From CAZOIA01 sp964579675 (GTDB taxonomy: Bacteria > Planctomycetota > Phycisphaerae > UBA1845 > PWPN01): DNA of 26,691 nt. Positions within the stretch are counted from its first letter, which is position 1. Each line of letters begins with the position of its first letter. The position numbers and the translations under genes are program-made. Below, one piece after another: positions 21,314 to 26,691 of this stretch. Below the pieces are notes generated by a model. The model saw only the letters and a program-made list of their open reading frames with translations, had not been told where the DNA came from and searched no databases. Where the stretch lies: contig CAZOIA010000062.1 in the NCBI GenBank assembly GCA_964579675.1, positions 1 through 26,691 on the forward strand, read 5' to 3'.

Positions 21314-23068
21314 ATGGCCACCAAACCGCGAACCCGATCCGCGCAAGGTTCCCAGGCAGATGCCAACAAGCCTCCGGCCGCTGGACCGGTCACCAGGACC
21401 GGGTCCCAGATCCTCCACGATGCCCTGATCGAGCAGGGCGTCGAGGTGATGTTCGGGTATGGGGGCGGGGCGATCATGCCGTTCTTCGACACCCTGTACG
21501 AGACGCCCATCCGGTTCATTCTCAACCGGCACGAGCAGGGTGCGGGCCATGCCGCCGACGGATACGCCCGGGCAACCGGGAAGACCGGGACCGTCATCGT
21601 CACCAGCGGCCCGGGGGCGACCAACCTGACCACCGCCCTGGCGACGGCATGTATGGACAGCATTCCGGTGGTCGCGATCACCGGCCAGGTGGCCACCGCC
21701 GCCATCGGCAATGACGCGTTCCAGGAAGCGGACGTCGTCGGGGTCACCCGGCCCGTCACCAAGCACAACGTGCTGGTCAAGAATGTCAAAGACCTGCCCC
21801 GGATCATCCGGGAGGCCTATCACATCGCCCGGACTGGCCGGCCGGGGCCCGTGGTGGTCGATCTGCCCAAGGATGTCCAGGTCAGCACCCTCGAACTCGG
21901 CCACGATGACGAGCTAAACCTCCCTGGATACCGTCCCCGTAGCAAGGGCAACGTGCGCCAGATCAAGCTGGCCGCCGACAGGATCAATGCCGCCCGCCGC
22001 CCGGTGCTCTACATCGGGGGCGGCGTCATCTCTTCCGGGGCTTGCGAGGAGCTTCGCCAACTCGCTCGCCAGGGGAACATCCCCGTGACGACCACGCTGC
22101 TGGGGCTCGGCGCGTTCGACGAGGTCGGCGATGCCAACCTGGCCCTGCACATGCTCGGGATGCACGGCAGCGCCTATGCCAACTACGCGGTGCAGGCTTG
22201 TGACCTGCTGATCGCGATCGGTGCCCGCTTCGACGACCGCGTCACCGGCAAGCTCGATGCCTTCGCCCCCCACGCGGACGTCATTCATGTCGATGTTGAC
22301 CCGTCGAGCATCGGCAAGAGTGTGGACGTGGACGTCCCGGTGGTCGGCGACGCCAGGTCCGTGTTGACCGAGATGCTCCCGATGATCGAGCATCGCGAGC
22401 GGGCTGAATGGTTGCAGCAGATCGATGAGTGGCGACGGCGGTACCCGTTCACTTACAACCAGGCCGAAGGATCGATCAAGCCGCAATACGTGATCGACCA
22501 GATCAGCCGGATCACGGACGGCCAGGCCATCATCACCACCGGCGTCGGCCAGCACCAGATGTGGGCGGCCCAGTTCTACCGCTGGCGGATGCCCCGGCAG
22601 ATGATCAGTTCCGGTGGGTTGGGAACGATGGGTTACGGGTTCCCCGCCGCGATCGGGGCCGCAATCGGACGCCCGGATCGGACCGTGATCGACATTGACG
22701 GCGACGGCAGCTTCCTCATGACCTCCAGTGAGCTCGCCACCGCCGCTCAGTACGAAGTCCCCGTCAAGGCCGTTGTTCTCAACAACGGTTTCCAGGGGAT
22801 GGTTCGACAGTGGCAGGAGCTGTTCTTTGAGAAGCGCTACTCCCACACCAGGATGGTGAACCCCAGCTTCGCCCGGGTGGCAGAGGCGTTCGGGTGTACC
22901 GGCATCGAGGTGAGCGATCCAAAGGAAGTCACCGGTGCCATCGAAGAGGTGCTGCGCACGCCCGGTCCCGTCGTGCTTGACGTGCATGTCGAACCCGAAG
23001 AGAACGTGTATCCCATGGTCGCGGTGGGCAAGAGCTTGCATGAGATGCAGATGGGTGGTATGTCGTAA
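21314..23068 (+). CDS. ilvB: Acetolactate synthase, catalytic (large) subunit
   Basis: Catalyses the thiamine-diphosphate-dependent condensation of pyruvate with pyruvate or 2-oxobutanoate, the first common step of valine, leucine and isoleucine synthesis. The 584-residue protein has the three expected domains. The N-terminal PYR domain carries GYGGGAIMPFFD and the catalytic Glu74 in NRHEQGAGHAADGYARA. A central FAD-type domain follows, with IGARFDDRVTGKLD near the middle. The C-terminal PP domain has the thiamine-diphosphate/Mg motif starting GDGS at 463-466 and ending NN at 490-491, preceded by GGLGTMGYGFPAAIGA. ATG 21314 follows AAAGGAG at a six-base spacer. It opens an operon with DUF502 and ilvN. 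Confidence 0.96.
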   Translation: MATKPRTRSAQGSQADANKPPAAGPVTRTGSQILHDALIEQGVEVMFGYGGGAIMPFFDTLYETPIRFILNRHEQGAGHAADGYARATGKTGTVIVTSGPGATNLTTALATACMDSIPVVAITGQVATAAIGNDAFQEADVVGVTRPVTKHNVLVKNVKDLPRIIREAYHIARTGRPGPVVVDLPKDVQVSTLELGHDDELNLPGYRPRSKGNVRQIKLAADRINAARRPVLYIGGGVISSGACEELRQLARQGNIPVTTTLLGLGAFDEVGDANLALHMLGMHGSAYANYAVQACDLLIAIGARFDDRVTGKLDAFAPHADVIHVDVDPSSIGKSVDVDVPVVGDARSVLTEMLPMIEHRERAEWLQQIDEWRRRYPFTYNQAEGSIKPQYVIDQISRITDGQAIITTGVGQHQMWAAQFYRWRMPRQMISSGGLGTMGYGFPAAIGAAIGRPDRTVIDIDGDGSFLMTSSELATAAQYEVPVKAVVLNNGFQGMVRQWQELFFEKRYSHTRMVNPSFARVAEAFGCTGIEVSDPKEVTGAIEEVLRTPGPVVLDVHVEPEENVYPMVAVGKSLHEMQMGGMS

Positions 23069-23084
23069 CGGCAGGTAATCAATC

Positions 23085-23888
23085 GTGACCGAGGAGAATT
23101 CCCAGCAGCCCCAACCGTCCGGCGCGACCGGTTCCCGTGAGCGCCGCCGCTTCGCCGGCGCCCTCCGGGTGCTCCTTAGAACCCGCCTCGTTGCCGGCCT
23201 GGTGACCATCATTCCGATCTACGTCACCTACAAGCTCGTCGAATGGGTCTTCCGATTCGCCTTTGGCCTGATGACCTCGGTTACCGAGCCCGGGGCCAGG
23301 TGGGTCACGACCACGTTGGAGAAAAGCCCCCAGCCGAAGGTCTCCGGCGCGGTCCAGGCCTATACCCATTGGATCGTGCCGATCCTGGCAATCCTGCTGA
23401 CCTTGTTCTTCTTGTACCTGCTCGGGTTGTTATCGGCCAACGTTCTCGGGCGGCGGCTGATTGTCAAGATAGAGAACGTCTTCGAAAAGTTGCCCCTGGT
23501 AAAGACAATTTACCGGACCACGAAGCAGCTTGCACTGCTCATGGGCGGCGGCCGCGAGGCGAGCTTCCAGCGAGTGGTGCTGGTGGAGTTCCCCCGGCCC
23601 GGGATGAAGTGCATCGGCTTTCTCACCGCGGTTATGAAAGATATGGACACCGGACGGGAGATGGCCAGCGTCTTTGTTTCCACCACCCCCAACCCGACCA
23701 CCGGGTACATGCAGATCGTCCCGCTCGAGGAGGTCTCGGAGACTAACTGGTCGGTCGAAGATGCGATCAAGCTGCTGATGTCCGGCGGGATCATCAGCCC
23801 ACCCACCGTCGCATTCGACCGCATCCACCCCGTCGAGTGGAAACATGCCCCGCCCTCGAAAGGCAATCATGAGAAAACACATTCTTAG
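23085..23888 (+). CDS. DUF502 family membrane protein
   Basis: A 267-residue inner-membrane protein of the DUF502 family, whose function is unknown to me. The N-terminus is polar (Gln/Pro/Ser). Two membrane segments lie at about residues 35-62 (with TIIPIYVTYKLVEWVF) and 96-120 (WIVPILAILLTLFFLYLLGLL). Conserved family stretches follow: the GRRLIVKIENVFEKLPLVKT segment with IYRTTKQ, and FVSTTPNPTTGYMQIVPLEE. The likely start is GTG 23085, after AGGT. It begins 17 bases after ilvB and overlaps ilvN by 20 bases, so it is translationally linked to the acetolactate synthase genes. Whether it has anything to do with branched-chain amino acids is unknown. Confidence 0.9.
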   Translation: MTEENSQQPQPSGATGSRERRRFAGALRVLLRTRLVAGLVTIIPIYVTYKLVEWVFRFAFGLMTSVTEPGARWVTTTLEKSPQPKVSGAVQAYTHWIVPILAILLTLFFLYLLGLLSANVLGRRLIVKIENVFEKLPLVKTIYRTTKQLALLMGGGREASFQRVVLVEFPRPGMKCIGFLTAVMKDMDTGREMASVFVSTTPNPTTGYMQIVPLEEVSETNWSVEDAIKLLMSGGIISPPTVAFDRIHPVEWKHAPPSKGNHEKTHS

Positions 23889-24447
23889 CATGCTGGTGGA
23901 GAATCAGCCGGGAGTGCTCGCCCACATCGCGGGGATGTTCGCCGCCCGCGGTTTCAATATCGACTCGCTCGTCGTCGGGCGAACCGAGGATCCCCAGTTC
24001 TCCCATATGGTTATTGTCTCCAGCGGCGACGACCTGACCATGGAGCAGATCCGCAAGCAACTCGGAAAGATCATCACCGTGGTCAAGGTCCGCGATCTGA
24101 GCGAGCAGAACTGCGTCGAGCGGGACCTGGTCCTCATCCAGGTCCGTTGCACCCCCGAGAAGCGGGGAGAGATCAGGCAAATCGCCGAGATCTTCCGCGG
24201 TAGCATCGTGGACGTCGGGCCTCGATCCGTCATGGTTCGGTTGACCGGGCCGGAGGACAAGGTCGAGGCCTTCATCGAGCTGTGTCGCCCTTACGGGATC
24301 AGGCAGTTGTCGCGAACCGGCCTGATCGCGATGCCCCGGGCGAGTCAGGCCCCGGAGTCGGCGGCGAGTTCAGCCCCGCGCACCAAAAGGGCCCGGGTCG
24401 CCACCGTGGCCACGCCGGCCTCCGAAGCCGCCCTGCCGCCCAGTTGA
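23869..24447 (+). CDS. ilvN: Acetolactate synthase, regulatory (small) subunit
   Basis: Stimulates the IlvB subunit and binds valine for feedback inhibition. The 192-residue protein has an ACT domain at residues 3-75 (RKHILSMLVENQPGVLAHIA, then GMFAARGFNIDSLVVGRTED) and the C-terminal small-subunit domain at about 85-160 (the RDLVLIQVRC strand, then IAEIFRGSIVDVGPRSVMVR and RPYGIRQLSRTGLIAM). A tail of about 28 residues rich in Ala, Ser, Pro and Arg follows the usual end of the family. ATG 23869 is chosen because it follows AAAGG and aligns with the family; it overlaps the DUF502 gene by 20 bases. An upstream in-frame ATG at 23845 lies within DUF502 and is less likely. Confidence 0.95.
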   Translation: MRKHILSMLVENQPGVLAHIAGMFAARGFNIDSLVVGRTEDPQFSHMVIVSSGDDLTMEQIRKQLGKIITVVKVRDLSEQNCVERDLVLIQVRCTPEKRGEIRQIAEIFRGSIVDVGPRSVMVRLTGPEDKVEAFIELCRPYGIRQLSRTGLIAMPRASQAPESAASSAPRTKRARVATVATPASEAALPPS

Positions 24448-24493
24448 TCCCATTGGGCGGATAGGGAACACTGCCCCGCAGAGCGGAATCGTC

Positions 24494-25480
24494 ATGGACT
24501 ACGAGCCTCAGCGGCAGGTCGCGGTCGAAGCGGTAATGAAGGCATGCCGGCTCTGCCGGTCGGTGCAGGCGGCTCTCGTCTCGGCTGAGACGATGGCCAA
24601 GAAGGACAAGTCGCCCGTCACGGTGGCGGATTTCGGTGCCCAGGCCGTGGTCAACGCAGCTCTGATGGCGGCCTTTCCCCACGATCCGGTTGTCGCGGAG
24701 GAGGACGCCGGCGCACTCCGCGAGCCGGCGGCCGAGTTCATCAGACGAAAGGTGGTCCGTCACGTGCAGCAGTTGCTCGGCGCTGTGACCGAGGCGGACG
24801 TCCTCCGGGCAATTGACCACGGAACCGGCGAGGGGGGGGGCCGGGGCCGGCACTGGACGCTCGATCCGATCGATGGGACCAAGGGTTTCCTGCGAGGCCA
24901 GCAGTATGCGGTGGCGCTGGCGTTGATCGACGGCGGTGAGCCGGTGCTCGGCGTTTTGGGTTGTCCGAACCTGCCGGTCGACGCGGGACAGCCCGACGGC
25001 CCCAAGGGGTGCCTGTTTGTTGCGGTCCGGGGCCAGGGGGCGACGATGAGGCCCCTCGACGGACGCACCGAGACGAGGATCGCCGTAACAGATGTAGCCG
25101 ATCCCGCGAGGGCTTCCTTCTGCGAGTCGGTCGAGTCCGCCCATTCCTCGCACGGTGATGCAGCCCGGATCGGGGAGGTGCTCGGCGTCACGGCCCCGCC
25201 TTTCCGCATTGACAGCCAGTGCAAGTACGCAGCCGTCGCTCGAGGCGATGCGTCGATCTATCTGCGCCTGCCGACCCGGGCCGACTATGAGGAGAAGATC
25301 TGGGACCACGCTGCCGGCTCGATTGTCGTCCACGAGGCCGGCGGCCGGGTCAGCGACATCCACGGCCAGCCGCTGGATTTCTCGATTGGCAGCACCCTCC
25401 GAAACAACAGGGGCGTCGTAGCCACCAACGGTAAGCTGCACCAGCAGGTCATTACCGCAATCCGAAAGGTGCTTGAGTAG
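24494..25480 (+). CDS. 3'(2'),5'-bisphosphate nucleotidase (HAL2/SAL1-type)
   Basis: A magnesium-dependent phosphatase of the inositol monophosphatase superfamily that most resembles HAL2/SAL1/CysQ enzymes, which remove the 3'-phosphate from PAP left by sulfate assimilation. Metal ligands are seen at E69 and E70 (VAEEDAGALR), at D124 and D127 in the LDPIDGTKGF motif, and at D271 in IWDHAAGSIVVHEAGG. The KKDKSPVTVADFGAQ segment near residue 36-50 is typical of the HAL2 branch. The 328-residue length fits. A run of nine G (24832-24840) codes for a Gly-rich loop just before the DPIDGT motif. It follows ilvN by 46 bases and could belong to the same transcript; no sulfate-assimilation gene is present. 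Confidence 0.9.
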   Translation: MDYEPQRQVAVEAVMKACRLCRSVQAALVSAETMAKKDKSPVTVADFGAQAVVNAALMAAFPHDPVVAEEDAGALREPAAEFIRRKVVRHVQQLLGAVTEADVLRAIDHGTGEGGGRGRHWTLDPIDGTKGFLRGQQYAVALALIDGGEPVLGVLGCPNLPVDAGQPDGPKGCLFVAVRGQGATMRPLDGRTETRIAVTDVADPARASFCESVESAHSSHGDAARIGEVLGVTAPPFRIDSQCKYAAVARGDASIYLRLPTRADYEEKIWDHAAGSIVVHEAGGRVSDIHGQPLDFSIGSTLRNNRGVVATNGKLHQQVITAIRKVLE

Positions 25481-25536
25481 CCGTCAGCTCTCAGCTCTCA
25501 GCGAGTCGGGCAGTCCTCCGCCCGGGCAATCTCCGT

Positions 25537-26553
25537 TCACGATTCAGTGTCCTTCCCGGTGCCGACGATCGGCAGCGGTGGAAACTCGCGGTATCGCTGC
25601 CAGGTCTGCTGGACGACGTCCGCCATCATGTGCAGAAAGACCGGGTCATCGTTGACGGTCTCGGCCCGCACCATCGGCAGGTTCAACTCGCGGCACACCT
25701 CCGCCGCCCGGACGTCCAGGTCGAACAGCAGTTCGATGTTCTCGCAGATAAACCCGATTGGTGAGATGACCACCGCGCGCAGGCCCTTTGCGCGTTCGGC
25801 CCGGAGGTAGTCACAGATGTCGGGTTCGAGCCAGGGGTCTTCCGGCCGGCCGCTACGGCTCTGGTAGACCAGCGCATAGTCGCGGCGACGGAGTTCCTGA
25901 GCCACCAGCCGGGCCGTCGCAGCCAACTGCTCCTGGTACCGGCATGTCTCGGCCACCGCCGTCGGCAGGCTGTGCGCGGTGAACACGATCCGGGCTTCAT
26001 CGCCCAGGGCCGGGTCGAGCTTACTCAGCCCTTCCCGGATGTGCCGGGCCAGGACGGCCACGAAACCGTCGTGATCGTACCAGCTATCGACGTAGGTGAT
26101 CCGGATATCGGGCAGTCCGCGCTCGCGCAGCGTGTGCCGGGCGTCGATGACGTTCTGCTTGTACTGTCCGCAACTGGGGTAACAGTGGTGGGCCGCCGCG
26201 ATGAACCCGATCGCACGCCGCACGCCCGCGCGACTCATCTCGCACAGCACGTCGGCAATCAGCGGATGCCAGTTGCGCATGCCCACGTAAACCGTCAGGT
26301 CGATCCCCCGGTGCTGAAGCCGTTTTTGCAGTCCGCGGGCCTGACGCTGGGTCAATTCCGGGAGCGGGGATACGCCGTTGAAACGCAAGTATTTGCCCGC
26401 CGCCTCCTCGATCCGTGCGCCAGAGGCGTGGCGGGCACCGAGGACGTTCTTGAGGAAAGGGCCCACGTCGGCGCGCCCCCGGGGGCCTCCGAAGGAGATG
26501 ATCAGGACCGCATCGAACGGGCAACGGCACGACGATGGGCGGCAGCGGTTCAT
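25537..26553 (-). CDS. hemH: Ferrochelatase (protoporphyrin or coproporphyrin type)
   Basis: Inserts ferrous iron into a porphyrin, a late step of heme synthesis. The 338-residue protein carries the family's landmarks: AVLIISFGGPRGRADVGPFL at 15-34; NGVSPLPELTQRQA near residue 59; GMRNWHP at 91-97; the catalytic His194 in FTAHSLP; DPWLEPDICDYL at 239-250; and the acidic E274 in ENIELLFDLD. ATG 26553 is chosen with GGGAAGAC in front; a GTG at 26628 would add 25 residues. The N-terminus is cysteine-rich (C4, C9, C11), and an internal C128 lies in YPSCGQYKQN, the place where actinobacterial enzymes carry an iron-sulfur ligand. The gene converges with the phosphatase gene, with 56 bases between them. 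No other heme gene is seen. Confidence 0.92.
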   Translation of the reverse strand: MNRCRPSSCRCPFDAVLIISFGGPRGRADVGPFLKNVLGARHASGARIEEAAGKYLRFNGVSPLPELTQRQARGLQKRLQHRGIDLTVYVGMRNWHPLIADVLCEMSRAGVRRAIGFIAAAHHCYPSCGQYKQNVIDARHTLRERGLPDIRITYVDSWYDHDGFVAVLARHIREGLSKLDPALGDEARIVFTAHSLPTAVAETCRYQEQLAATARLVAQELRRRDYALVYQSRSGRPEDPWLEPDICDYLRAERAKGLRAVVISPIGFICENIELLFDLDVRAAEVCRELNLPMVRAETVNDDPVFLHMMADVVQQTWQRYREFPPLPIVGTGKDTES

Positions 26554-26634
26554 GTCTTCCCGCCGGACGTTGGCGGCCTCGCAATCACGCAAACTGAGGA
26601 TTGTAGCCGGCCTTGGGAGTTTGGCCACGTCAGG

Positions 26635-26691
26635 GGGTCCATGACACTTTGGGCGGCTCGTCGGAAAGCGCCGCCCCCCAGGTGTTTCCGA
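26635..26691 (+). repeat. REP-like dispersed repeat, copy 3 (+), cut by the window edge
   Basis: GGGTCCATGACACTTTGGGC... to GGTGTTTCCGA matches copy 2 (minus strand) with five mismatches and one extra C over 57 bases. It contains the GGGCGGC/GCCGCCC hairpin. It lies upstream of hemH and probably continues beyond the window. Confidence 0.75.

Noticed and set aside
21914..23212. 432-codon minus-strand frame
   Set aside because: It is antisense to ilvB and the DUF502 gene start, and is His/Asp-rich in the way reversed coding sequence often is.
24299..25441. 380-codon minus-strand frame
   Set aside because: It is antisense to the ilvN end and the phosphatase gene. It has no start signals or domain.
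25484..25502. Short tandem CAGCTCT repeat after the phosphatase gene
   Set aside because: Only about two and a half units between convergent genes; too short to support a functional or mobile element.

Overview
The window looks like a GC-rich chromosomal segment of a planctomycete, most likely of the Phycisphaerae side of the phylum. Three features support this. A secreted protein ends in two dockerin-like calcium loops of the D-x-D-x-D-G-D-V-D type common in that group. One gene belongs to the Planctomycetes/Verrucomicrobia-restricted Minf_1886 family. There are several secreted or lipid-anchored proteins of no known family. I see no transposase gene, phage gene, CRISPR array or biosynthetic cluster. 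Most genes are housekeeping, with a few lineage-specific exported proteins between them.

Layout. 1-5443: an NAD(P)H-hydrate epimerase (+) meets, tail to tail, a secreted Spy/CpxP-like helical protein (-). Next comes a minus-strand group: a TPR protein, a Minf_1886 protein and a PSP1-domain (RicT/YaaT-like) protein. 5812-7364 (+): an RRM RNA-binding protein and the GTP 3',8-cyclase MoaA. 7403-12548 (-): an HtrA-type protease followed four bases later by a two-PDZ protein whose protease-like domains have lost most catalytic residues, and a secreted TPR-like protein with a tandem 26-residue repeat. 12889-17451: a lipoprotein alpha/beta-hydrolase-like protein, tRNA-Asp, protein-L-isoaspartate methyltransferase, a DegT-family aminotransferase, a Nudix hydrolase and a 61-residue lipoprotein. 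17701-20672: tRNA-Met, then a large secreted lectin-like protein behind a long leader. 21314-25480 (+): ilvB, a DUF502 membrane protein, ilvN and a HAL2/CysQ-type phosphatase. 25537-26553 (-): ferrochelatase.

How genes work together. IlvB and IlvN are the two subunits of acetohydroxyacid synthase, the first common step of branched-chain amino acid synthesis. A DUF502 gene sits between them and overlaps ilvN by 20 bases. The HtrA protease and the inactive-looking paralogue are probably translated together and may act as a pair in the cell envelope.

The least explained parts are non-coding. (1) A strong promoter and a textbook intrinsic terminator bracket about 150 bases upstream of the aminotransferase gene, giving a candidate small RNA or attenuator. 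(2) Two REP-like units form a large inverted repeat at 20873-21056, and a third copy lies at the window's right edge. (3) ilvB has a heavily folded leader in which two stems compete for the same bases. (4) The large secreted protein has a leader of about 385 bases. All calls come from reading the sequence; no database search was possible.
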